From: an uncultured cyanobacterium
GTDB taxonomy: Bacteria; Cyanobacteriota; Cyanobacteriia; PCC-6307; Cyanobiaceae
Length of the DNA stretch: 12,941 nt
NCBI GenBank assembly: GCA_903934745.1
Contig: CAIZOZ010000429.1
Span: 1-12,941, forward strand
Direction: 5' to 3'
The translations under genes were made by a program, and so were the position numbers. Shown piece after piece: positions 7,157 to 12,941 of the stretch. The notes under the pieces are model-generated. The model searched no databases and had not been told where the DNA came from. It saw only the letters and a program-made list of their open reading frames with translations. How positions within the stretch are numbered: position 1 is the stretch's first letter; every line of letters begins with the position of its first letter.

Positions 7157-7450
7157 AATGAATTGTTTTTAGCGCCCGTTGGCTCGGTCTGAATTCACGA
7201 ATCTGGGCAGACTGAATCTTTTGATGCAAATCACTCTGCTGTCATTGCTGCGTCTGCGCTAAGCCTTCAGCTGCGCTGCTGTGGTGATCTCGTCAGCTCC
7301 GCCGTGGTGCAGCTCCAGCAGTGTGGGCCGCCCGTGCTTGGTCCGCTGCCCTGCTGGTAAGTCAAGGTTGCTGACATTGATGAAGCGGAAGCTATGAGAT
7401 GGAGTGGGCCAAGTGAGTGATAGGCTGGACTTACGTGTTTTTGAGACATC
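7157..7450. other. Intergenic stretch of lower GC between the transferase unit and the sulfotransferase gene
   Basis: These 294 bases hold no complete gene. The first 100 bases are relatively AT-rich with no obvious hairpin plus T-run that would end the upstream unit; GTCTG and CAGAC about 16 bases apart (near 7188-7213) form at most a weak stem. The middle (7259-7396) looks coding on the minus strand and is listed separately as a gene remnant. A promoter for the sulfotransferase gene would be expected in 7397-7450, but I see no good -35/-10 pair. A TGA at 7442-7444 blocks any upstream extension of that gene in frame. Confidence 0.5.
7259..7396 (-). pseudogene. Possible remnant 3' end of an unrecognised gene
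   Basis: Read on the minus strand, about 45 codons ending in TAG (7261-7259) give a protein-like tail: FRFINVSNLDLPAG, then TKHGRPTLLELHHG, then ADEITTAAQLKA. Codon choice is rich in C/G at third positions and the residue mix looks natural, unlike the antisense noise around it. Upstream in the same frame the reading is antisense to the sulfotransferase gene, with no plausible start of its own. This pattern fits the leftover C-terminus of a gene whose front was deleted when the island was rearranged. I do not recognise the family. It could also be a chance open frame. Confidence 0.3.
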
Positions 7451-8185
7451 ATGGCGCCGAGGGCCCTTGTCAGCCTGATCGACTCCTTGGTGATCTGCGC
7501 CTCTCCAAAGGCATCTTGCCGCAGCGTGTCCGATTTCGCTTGGGAAGTGGCGAACGCCAAGTCGATTCGCTGTCCGATTAAGGCGAGTCTGATTGTTTTT
7601 CGCAATCCCTATCGCCGACTGATCAGTGGTTACCTCAATAAATATGTAGAGCATTCGAAATATCGTGAGACTTCGCTGAAGCTCTGCCCGGCTGCCCGTC
7701 TCGATACGTTTGCTGACTTCGTGGACGAGCTAACGCGTCATGGCTTTCGCTGTGTCGATAAGGTTCATTTCAAGTCGCAGATGTCCCGCTATCGTTGGCG
7801 CCGTTTCGACAAAGTTTTCAACTCCGAAGAGCTTGAGCCACTCGGTAGTTTTGTCAACAGCTTCTTTGGAACGGATGTGGCCATGCCCTTCCGTGTGCGT
7901 GGCAACAGGCCTTTGGAGGTTCGTGGCCAGGAGCTGGCCGAAGCCGCCGGAGATAGCACCACGGCTGTCACTTCAGCCGGCACGGCGCCGTTGTGGTCTT
8001 ATGGCCACGAGCACCTGTCCACGCTCCTGGCCGCCGGTGATTCTCCCGCCTATTCGGGCTTTTTCAATGACGAGCTGCGGGTCCGGGCTCGCCGTCTCTA
8101 TCGCAGCGATTTCGCGTTCCTCGATCGGGCTCGACGCCGTGGGTTGATCGATGCGGGTGAGCATCAGCGCCTCACGCGGATCTGA
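7451..8185 (+). CDS. Sulfotransferase-family protein (PAPS-dependent, carbohydrate type)
   Basis: A 244-residue protein with the marks of the Sulfotransfer_2-type cytosolic fold. The 5'-phosphosulfate-binding loop is ICASPKASCRSV (about 16-26) and the 3'-phosphate-binding motif is VFRNPYRRLISGYLNKY (about 49-65). A later VHFKSQ (105-110) resembles the substrate-side D/N-H-pQ motif, and FFNDELRVRARRLYRSDFAFLD near the end is the usual C-terminal helix. Such enzymes move sulfate from PAPS to a hydroxyl, often on sugars. Only about 30 residues separate the two PAPS motifs, which is short, so an internal deletion is possible. The start ATG 7451 has an in-frame stop nine bases before it and only a weak GAG as ribosome site. 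Position beside the transferase unit suggests it modifies the same glycan, which is an inference. It could be inactive. Confidence 0.68.
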   Translation: MAPRALVSLIDSLVICASPKASCRSVSDFAWEVANAKSIRCPIKASLIVFRNPYRRLISGYLNKYVEHSKYRETSLKLCPAARLDTFADFVDELTRHGFRCVDKVHFKSQMSRYRWRRFDKVFNSEELEPLGSFVNSFFGTDVAMPFRVRGNRPLEVRGQELAEAAGDSTTAVTSAGTAPLWSYGHEHLSTLLAAGDSPAYSGFFNDELRVRARRLYRSDFAFLDRARRRGLIDAGEHQRLTRI

Positions 8186-8204
8186 GCGCCCAGCTTGGCC
8201 TCAG
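8182..8204. terminator. Hairpin spanning both stop codons of a convergent gene pair
   Basis: CTGAG (8182-8186) pairs with CTCAG (8200-8204), and inside it GCC (8188-8190) pairs with GGC (8197-8199) around a CAGCTT loop, with one bulged C at 8187. The stem holds the TGA stop of the sulfotransferase gene (8183-8185) and, on the other strand, the TGA of the GT4 gene (8203-8201). A GC-rich stem in the 15-base gap between convergent genes could act as a bidirectional terminator. There is no T-run on either side, so an intrinsic terminator is not proven. Confidence 0.4.
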
Positions 8205-9301
8205 CTGCATTCGCGCAGCACCCGTAACACCTGCTGGGCACTGGCGTGCCACTGAAAGCGGGCCGCTCGCGCTGGCCCCGCCGCCGCCAGCGCGCGGGCC
8301 AGGGATGGGTCCCGGCCGATGCTGCTGATGGCGTCGGCGATCTCCGCCGGCGCGCGCGGATCCACCAGCAGAGCCGCATCGCCCACCACCTCCGGCAGGG
8401 CGCCGGCGCGGGCGGCGATCACCGGTGCGCCGCAGGCCATCGCCTCGAGGGCCGGCAATCCGAAGCCCTCCCACAGGCTCACCAGCACCAGGGCCCGGCA
8501 GCGGTTCAGCAGTTCCAGCCGCTCCTGATCACTCACCCAGGCGATCCAGTCGCAGCGAGCGCCGATGCCGAGTTCGGTGGCCAGCCGCTGTAGCGGTGGC
8601 GTGTAGCGAGTGTCGTGGGGACCCACCAGCTTCAGGCGCAGCTCCCGACCCGGATCGCTCACGGCGGCGAAGGCCCGCAGCACCCGGGCCAGGTTCTTGT
8701 GGGGATCGTGGCGGCCCAGCACCAGCACAAACGGTTGGCGCTCCAGGCCGAGCGGTCGCAGTCGGCCGGGATCAAAGCCCAGCTGGATCGGCACCAGTTG
8801 CCGGGCCGGCACCCCCAGCCGGCCATGCACTTCGCGGGCGGTGGCTTCGGAGTTGCACAGCACCTTCACGGCCCGGTGCAGCACCAGGGGCACATAGGCC
8901 AGGTGGTAGGCCAGCAGCGGCGTGAGCTGGGGATAGCGCAGCGGCAAGAGGTCGTGGACGAGCACCACCGAGCGCACCCCCCGCAGCAGGGGCGCCTCCG
9001 GCAGGGGTGAGAGCAGCAGGGGGGCACCGCTGGCCCGCAGCAGCCTGGGCAGTTGGTTCTGGGTCCAGCGCAGCCGTTGCAGATGGCCGCGGCGGCCATG
9101 CTCCGGCGACAGGTTGGGGGGGATCGGCAGGCTGCCGGGACGGTCGCCCGCCAGGGGATCGAGCAGGGGCACCAGGGCCGGATCGAGGGCGGCCACCAGA
9201 TCACGGGCCACCACACCGATGCCGGTGGGTTTGTGGCTCAGGTAGCTGCCGTTGAACAGGGCGAGGGGCGTGGAGCGGGTGCTGAAGCGAGCGGTGGCCA
9301 T
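8201..9301 (-). CDS. GT4-family glycosyltransferase (GT-B fold)
   Basis: A 366-residue retaining glycosyltransferase of family GT4. The N-terminal domain holds the acceptor-side PTGIGVVARDL loop (25-35) and VVLVHDLLPLRYP (112-124), seen in mannosyl- and rhamnosyl-type GT4 enzymes. The C-terminal Rossmann domain has VLVLGRHDPHKNL (192-204), the conserved SLWEGFGLPALEAMACG with the EX7E pair E278 and E286, then GDAALLVDP. The start ATG 9301 lies four bases after the stop of the GT2 gene upstream, so the two form one transcription unit. The stop faces the sulfotransferase gene 15 bases away. Sugar specificity cannot be assigned; a mannosyltransferase role is the family's most common one. Confidence 0.9.
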   Translation of the reverse strand: MATARFSTRSTPLALFNGSYLSHKPTGIGVVARDLVAALDPALVPLLDPLAGDRPGSLPIPPNLSPEHGRRGHLQRLRWTQNQLPRLLRASGAPLLLSPLPEAPLLRGVRSVVLVHDLLPLRYPQLTPLLAYHLAYVPLVLHRAVKVLCNSEATAREVHGRLGVPARQLVPIQLGFDPGRLRPLGLERQPFVLVLGRHDPHKNLARVLRAFAAVSDPGRELRLKLVGPHDTRYTPPLQRLATELGIGARCDWIAWVSDQERLELLNRCRALVLVSLWEGFGLPALEAMACGAPVIAARAGALPEVVGDAALLVDPRAPAEIADAISSIGRDPSLARALAAAGPARAARFQWHASAQQVLRVLRECS

Positions 9302-9305
9302 GGTG

Positions 9306-10262
9306 TCAGGTGGGCTCCCGCAACACGGTCAGCATCGCCTTCAACACCGCCAGGCTGCAGCGCGGCCGCAGTGGCAGGCGCAGCAGGCTCAGTAGCAGCA
9401 GCCGCAGGCTGCGCAGCGCCACCACCCAGCCGGGGCTGTAGCGGCGCAGGAAGCGCAGATAGCTCAGGGTGGAGAGCTGCAGCCGCCGCGGCCCCGGAGC
9501 CAGGCTGCCGCTGCCCTTGCGATGCACGATCAGCGGCTGCCGCAGCCACAACACCGGCGCCCCCTGGCGAGCGAGGCGCCGGCAGAGATCCATGTCCTCG
9601 TAATAGAGAGGAAAGTGTTCGTCGAAGCGGGCGGCGATGGGCTGGGCCGCCGGCCGCAGCGCCAGGCTGCAGCCGCTCAGCCAGTCGAGCGCCAGGGGGG
9701 CGGTCGTCGCGTCCTGTAGCGCCGCGCGGGGATCAAGGCGCCGGCCGCGGAAGGCGAGGCCGGCGCTGAACCAGCCACCATTGGCTTCATATCCACCGTT
9801 GCCATCGGCGACGGCGGTGCCCACCAGAGCCTGGGCCGGCAGCTGCTGCAGCTGGGCCCGCAGGCAGGCCAGTTCATCGCCGATCGGCAGGCCGGTGTCG
9901 GGATTGAGCAGCCACACCCAGCCGTCCCAGTGCTCCTCGGCCAGCAGGTCGAGGGCCCGGTTGCAGCCCGCGGCGAAACCAGCGCCTTCATCGCCGCCGA
10001 TCGCTCGGAGCTTCAGCCCGGCGGTAGCGGCGGTTGTCAGCAGATCGGGATCCAGGGGGGCGGATTGCGGGCTGTTGTCCACCAGCAGCCAGAGGTCGGG
10101 TGGGCTGGATTGGGCCGCCAGATCCCTGGCCAGGGCCGGCAGCACCGCAGCGCTGGCGTAGGCCACCGTCACCACGGCGATCCGCGCGCTCGCGGCGGCG
10201 GGGGCGGAGTGCGGGAAAGTGGCGATGGGCGCGGCGTTCCTCTTGCCCCATTTTCGCAGCAT
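9306..10262 (-). CDS. GT2-family glycosyltransferase (rhamnosyltransferase-like)
   Basis: A 318-residue GT2 transferase of the type seen in O-antigen and rhamnan synthesis. IAVVTVAY (28-35) begins the nucleotide-binding fold. LLNPDTGLP (118-126) holds the acidic metal-binding site, and LYYEDMDLCRRLARQG (219-234) is the conserved ED-x-D-L-C-R catalytic block, followed by IVHRKGSGS. The C-terminus is basic and hydrophobic (residues 284-297 are mostly Leu and Arg). The start ATG 10262-10260 is well supported by a GGAGG eight bases before it on the minus strand. That start overlaps the start of the HIT gene on the other strand. An open frame continues back to 10325 but is antisense to the HIT gene. 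It is cotranscribed with the GT4 gene. Confidence 0.86.
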   Translation of the reverse strand: MLRKWGKRNAAPIATFPHSAPAAASARIAVVTVAYASAAVLPALARDLAAQSSPPDLWLLVDNSPQSAPLDPDLLTTAATAGLKLRAIGGDEGAGFAAGCNRALDLLAEEHWDGWVWLLNPDTGLPIGDELACLRAQLQQLPAQALVGTAVADGNGGYEANGGWFSAGLAFRGRRLDPRAALQDATTAPLALDWLSGCSLALRPAAQPIAARFDEHFPLYYEDMDLCRRLARQGAPVLWLRQPLIVHRKGSGSLAPGPRRLQLSTLSYLRFLRRYSPGWVVALRSLRLLLLSLLRLPLRPRCSLAVLKAMLTVLREPT

Positions 10263-10764
10263 GATCGACCCCTCCAGCTGTGGTGTCTGCCTGATCCACG
10301 GGGCTCTGGCCAGCTCCGGCTTCACCCAGCCGTCGCTCGCCGCTGCGGCGGGACCCGGCGACCTGGCGATCGGTCGCTTCGGCCCCTGGCTGCTGCGCCA
10401 TCATCCGCTGCCGGCACCGCTGGTGGGCTGGCTGATTCTCGACAGCCTGCGGCATGTGGGTGGCCCTGCCGATTTCGATGCCCACGAAAGTGCCGCCCTC
10501 GGGCCGATGCTGCAGCGCAGCTCGGCCCTGGTGCGCGAACTCAGTGGCTGCCAGCGGGTGTATGCGGTGGCCTTCGGCGAAGGGGCCCGTCATTTCCACC
10601 TGCACCTGATTCCCCGTCATGGTTCCGATCCGGCCACCGAGAGCTGGCGCGTGGCCGATCTCTACCGGGCGGTGAAGGCTGGCGAGCGTCCGGAGGCCGA
10701 TCCGGATTCGGTGCTGCAGCTGGTGCGTCGGGCCCGTCAGGCCAGTGCCGACTGGCAGCCGTAG
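10261..10764 (+). CDS. HIT-domain protein (histidine triad hydrolase/transferase)
   Basis: A 167-residue histidine-triad protein. The triad motif is ARHFHLHLIPRHG, with H111, H113 and H115 giving HxHxH, the nucleotide-phosphate binding and nucleophile site of this superfamily. The N-terminal CGVC (7-10) matches the Cys pair at the start of many HIT proteins, which can hold zinc. Members cleave nucleoside phosphoramidates, dinucleoside polyphosphates or similar; the substrate here is unknown. I chose ATG 10261 because conservation should begin just before the Cys pair; ATG 10225 in frame is an alternative. No Shine-Dalgarno is clear. The gene ends 28 bases before kdsB on the same strand, so the two are probably cotranscribed. 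Confidence 0.85.
   Translation: MIDPSSCGVCLIHGALASSGFTQPSLAAAAGPGDLAIGRFGPWLLRHHPLPAPLVGWLILDSLRHVGGPADFDAHESAALGPMLQRSSALVRELSGCQRVYAVAFGEGARHFHLHLIPRHGSDPATESWRVADLYRAVKAGERPEADPDSVLQLVRRARQASADWQP
10270..10278 (-). promoter_or_regulatory. Shine-Dalgarno of the minus-strand GT2 gene, inside HIT codons
   Basis: On the minus strand the bases before ATG 10262 read CTGGAGGGGTCGATC, giving a strong GGAGG eight bases from the start codon. On the plus strand the same bases encode residues 4-6 (Pro-Ser-Ser) of the HIT protein. The site decides the GT2 start. Confidence 0.6.
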
Positions 10765-10792
10765 GCTCCAGCGCTGATCAGGGAATGACCCG

Positions 10793-11566
10793 ATGCGCTA
10801 CGTGGTGGCGGTGCCGGCCCGGCTGGAGTCGGCCCGGTTGCCCGGCAAGGTGATGGCCGATATCGGTGGCCGGCCGATGTTGCAGCGGGTGTTGCAGCGC
10901 TGCCGCCAGGCCCACTCTCCCGAGGCGGTGGTGCTCTGCACCGACAGTGAGGCGCTGATCCAGGCCGCGGGCCGCTGGGGTTTCCCGGCGATCGTCACCA
11001 GCCCGGCCTGTAGCTCCGGTAGTGAGCGGATCGCCTCGGTGGTGGATCTGCTGGTGGAGCTGGCCGGAGCCACGGCGGAGCAGACGGTGATTCTCAATGT
11101 GCAGGGCGATCAGCCGTTCATCGATGCCACGGTGATCGACGCCATGGCTGAGGAATTCGAGCGGCTGGGGCCGGCGGCCGAGGTGCTGACGCCCGTCTAC
11201 CGCATGGGGGCCGACAAGGTGCACAACCCCAATGTCGTCAAGACGCTGGTGGCTGCGGATGGCCGTGCCCTCTACTTCTCCCGCTCGGCGATCCCCCATG
11301 TGCGCGGCGTCGATCCAGCCGATTGGCCGGCCCATGCGCCCTACTGGGGCCATGTGGGCATCTATGGCTATCGGGCCGATGTGCTGGCCCGCTGGAACGA
11401 GCTGCCAGCCTCGCCGCTGGAGGCGTTCGAGAAACTGGAGCAGCTGCGGCTGCTGGAGGCGGGCATCGAGATCGGCACCTTTGCGGTGCAGGGCGAGTCG
11501 TTGTCGGTGGATACCCCTGAACAGCTGGAGCAGGCCCGGGTGCTGGCGGCGGCCCAACCGGACTAG
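10793..11566 (+). CDS. kdsB: 3-deoxy-manno-octulosonate cytidylyltransferase (CMP-Kdo synthetase)
   Basis: A 257-residue enzyme that joins Kdo to CTP to make CMP-Kdo, the activated donor for LPS inner core or capsule Kdo. The N-terminal VPARLESARLPGK (7-19) is the CTP-binding signature. SSGSERI (74-80), NVQGDQPFI (102-110, catalytic Asp106), NPNVVK (145-150), YFSRSAIPHVR (161-171), HVGIYGYR (187-194) and SLEAFEKLEQLR-type residues to 219 follow, with the SVDTPEQLEQAR end. Length is normal for the family. ATG 10793 has AGGGA about nine bases upstream. It sits beside kdsD, which supplies the same pathway. Its stop overlaps the stop of kdsD. In cyanobacteria the use of Kdo is not well settled, so the true product may be a related ulosonic acid. 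Confidence 0.94.
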   Translation: MRYVVAVPARLESARLPGKVMADIGGRPMLQRVLQRCRQAHSPEAVVLCTDSEALIQAAGRWGFPAIVTSPACSSGSERIASVVDLLVELAGATAEQTVILNVQGDQPFIDATVIDAMAEEFERLGPAAEVLTPVYRMGADKVHNPNVVKTLVAADGRALYFSRSAIPHVRGVDPADWPAHAPYWGHVGIYGYRADVLARWNELPASPLEAFEKLEQLRLLEAGIEIGTFAVQGESLSVDTPEQLEQARVLAAAQPD

Positions 11567-12582
11567 GCGCTGGTGAGGCCGGCCTGAACCAGGTCGTGCA
11601 GGCGCAGCAACCCCAGCATCCGCTGGTCGGCCGAAGTCACCGGCAGCACGGCGATGGCCTTGCGGCGATTGCGCTCCATCTGTTCCAGAGCGCTGATCGC
11701 CAGGGTGTCTTCGTCCACGGTGATCGGATCGGCGGTCATCAGGTCGGCGGCCGTCAGCTGGCTCCACTCCTGGGCGCTGTGTTGCTGCAGGGCGCGGCGC
11801 AGATCGCCGTCGGTGATCAGGCCCCAGATGCGATCGCCGGCCTCCGGCTGGGCCACCCAGCAGGCGCCGACCCCATCGGCGGTGAGATGGGCGATCACTT
11901 CGGGCAGGGGAGTCTCGGCCAGCAGCGGCGTCAGCCGGGCCACCGGCACCATCAGGTCGGCGGCGGTGAGGGTGAGCTGCTTGCCGAGGGAACCGGCCGG
12001 ATGGTTGATGGCGAAGTCCTGGGGGGAGATGCCGCGCCGTTCCATCCACACGGCCGCCAGGGCGTCGCCGATCGCCATCGCCACGGCGGTGCTGGCGGTG
12101 GGGGCCAGGTTCAGCGGACAGATCTCCCGGTCCACCGAGCCGTCGAGCACCACGTCGCAGCCGCGGGCCAGCGTCGAGTCCACCCGACCCACCAGGGCGA
12201 TGCGGGCGGTGCCGCGTCGCCTGAGGTGGGGCAGGATCTCCAGCAGTTCCTGGGTTTCACCGCTGTTGGAGAGCAGCAGGGCCACATCCTCCGGCGCCAC
12301 CACCCCCAGGTCGCCGTGCAGGGCATCGAGCGGATTGAGATAGAGGGCCATCAGGCCGATCGAGGAGAAGGTGGCGGCGATCTTGCGCGCCACGATGCCG
12401 CTCTTGCCCACTCCCGTGATCACTAGCTTGGCCCGGGCATCGGCGCAGGCCTCCAGTCGATCGAGCGCCGCTTCCACCTGGACCGCATCCAGTCGCTGGG
12501 CGCTGGCCGCGATCGCGGCCGCCTCCTCGATCAGGCAGCGGGTGAGGGCAGACAAGGAGCAGCTCCGGGATGATGCGGCCAT
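11563..12582 (-). CDS. kdsD: D-arabinose-5-phosphate isomerase, KpsF/GutQ type (SIS + two CBS domains)
   Basis: A 339-residue isomerase that turns ribulose-5-phosphate into arabinose-5-phosphate, the first step towards Kdo. The SIS domain includes ITGVGKSGIVARKIAATFSSIG (55-76), LDALHGDLG (85-93, with the conserved His89), LLSNSGET (103-110) and the NLAPTASTAVAMAIGDALA block. Two CBS domains follow, opening with ADLMVP (208-213) and ADLMTADPITV (279-289); they usually sense nucleotides. FAINHPAGSLGKQL links the parts as in E. coli KdsD. The start is ATG 12582; TTG 12555 with a GGAGC before it is an alternative, and the residues between are not conserved. The gene diverges from cca with an 18-base gap and converges on kdsB, sharing the CTAG. 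Confidence 0.95.
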   Translation of the reverse strand: MAASSRSCSLSALTRCLIEEAAAIAASAQRLDAVQVEAALDRLEACADARAKLVITGVGKSGIVARKIAATFSSIGLMALYLNPLDALHGDLGVVAPEDVALLLSNSGETQELLEILPHLRRRGTARIALVGRVDSTLARGCDVVLDGSVDREICPLNLAPTASTAVAMAIGDALAAVWMERRGISPQDFAINHPAGSLGKQLTLTAADLMVPVARLTPLLAETPLPEVIAHLTADGVGACWVAQPEAGDRIWGLITDGDLRRALQQHSAQEWSQLTAADLMTADPITVDEDTLAISALEQMERNRRKAIAVLPVTSADQRMLGLLRLHDLVQAGLTSA

Positions 12583-12600
12583 TCTCTTCGCTGAGGTCCT

Positions 12601-12941
12601 GTGAACCCCCCTTCAGCGCTCGAGTTGCCAGGCCTGCCGCCGCAGTTCCGGGCCCAGTTGGTGCGGGCCGCCGGCGCGGATCGCCTGGCGCTGGTGGGGG
12701 GAGCGGTGCGCGATCTGCTGTTGCACCGGGTGCATCAGGACCCCTGGCTGGGCGTACCGGATCTCGATCTGGTTGTGGAGTCCGCCGCGGCGGGGGCCGC
12801 CGTTTCAGCTCCGGCGGGCCCGGCTGAACAGACCGGCATCGCTCCCGCCCACCGGCTGGCCCGCCGCCTGCGGCAGCTGCTGGGCGCCGAGCACCTGCTC
12901 ACCTATCAGGAGCATGGGGCCTATGGCACGGTCGAACTGGA
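12601..12941 (+). CDS. cca: CCA-adding enzyme / poly(A) polymerase family protein, N-terminal part
   Basis: The first 113 codons of a class II nucleotidyltransferase that adds or repairs the CCA end of tRNAs (or polyadenylates RNA). The signature LVGGAVRDLLL (31-41) is followed by the catalytic DLDLVVE, with D54 and D56 as metal ligands. ALRR-type residues and TYQEHGAYGTVEL follow before the window ends. The start GTG 12601 has a GAGG four bases upstream. The gene is divergent from kdsD, 18 bases away, so its promoter must lie largely inside kdsD. An insertion of Ala/Gly/Pro residues after DLDLVVE (61-80) is longer than usual. Whether it is CCA-adding or poly(A) polymerase cannot be told from this part. 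Confidence 0.9.
   Translation, partial: MNPPSALELPGLPPQFRAQLVRAAGADRLALVGGAVRDLLLHRVHQDPWLGVPDLDLVVESAAAGAAVSAPAGPAEQTGIAPAHRLARRLRQLLGAEHLLTYQEHGAYGTVEL

Noticed and set aside
7397..7450. A frameshifted N-terminus of the sulfotransferase
   Set aside because: I read the other plus frames through 7200-7520. They are short, broken by stops and show no extra PAPS-type motif. The 5' motif is already present downstream of ATG 7451.
10778..12049. A 423-codon minus-strand open frame across kdsB and part of kdsD
   Set aside because: It is antisense to kdsB and out of frame with kdsD, both of which carry full catalytic motifs. High GC removes stop codons in shadow frames.
1..12941. tRNA, rRNA, CRISPR arrays, insertion sequences or attachment sites
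   Set aside because: I saw no cloverleaf-like sequence with a GTTCRA arm, no regularly spaced repeats and no transposase. Nearly all bases are accounted for by protein genes.

Overview
The window looks like a stretch of a high-GC Gram-negative chromosome, most likely a picocyanobacterium of the Synechococcus/Cyanobium type. That placement is an inference from the PcrA sequence, the kdsB/kdsD/cca neighbourhood and the overall base composition; no ribosomal or photosynthesis gene is present to confirm it. The window has no rRNA, tRNA, CRISPR array or insertion sequence that I can see. It is dominated by sugar transferases and reads as a surface-glycan (LPS-core or capsule-like) biosynthesis island placed between housekeeping genes.

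Layout. (1) 1-2395, minus strand: an almost complete PcrA/UvrD helicase whose last few codons lie off the left edge. (2) 2396-2522: a short divergent intergenic region. (3) 2523-7156, plus strand: five genes in one tight unit. They are a GT8-like transferase, two tandemly duplicated GT2 transferases, a protein with the two signature motifs of bacterial sialyltransferases (DDG and HP), and a WaaE-like GT2. Every junction in this unit is a four-base NTGA stop/start overlap. (4) 7157-7450: an intergenic stretch of lower GC holding what looks like the decayed 3' end of an unrelated minus-strand gene. (5) 7451-8185, plus: a PAPS-dependent sulfotransferase-like protein. (6) 10262-8201, minus: a two-gene unit of GT2 and GT4 transferases. 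(7) 10261-11566, plus: a HIT-domain protein and kdsB (CMP-Kdo synthetase). (8) 12582-11563, minus: kdsD/kpsF (arabinose-5-phosphate isomerase). (9) 12601 onward, plus: the start of a CCA-adding enzyme/poly(A) polymerase.

How the genes fit together. KdsD makes the precursor of Kdo (arabinose-5-phosphate) and KdsB activates Kdo as CMP-Kdo. The sialyltransferase-like protein belongs, by motif, to enzymes that use CMP-activated acidic sugars, so it is a plausible consumer of CMP-Kdo or a related CMP-sugar. The other transferases could build the rest of an oligosaccharide, which the sulfotransferase could decorate. This chain is inferred from motifs and proximity. Export and polymerisation genes (Wzx, Wzy, ABC exporter), kdsA, kdsC and waaA are not in the window.

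Gene packing is extreme. Two divergent genes share the start palindrome CATG (10260-10263), two convergent genes share the stop palindrome CTAG (11563-11566), and a third convergent pair is separated by 15 bases that lie in a hairpin containing both stop codons (8182-8204). Base composition drops sharply around 6640-7450, which suggests that this part of the island was acquired or recombined separately.
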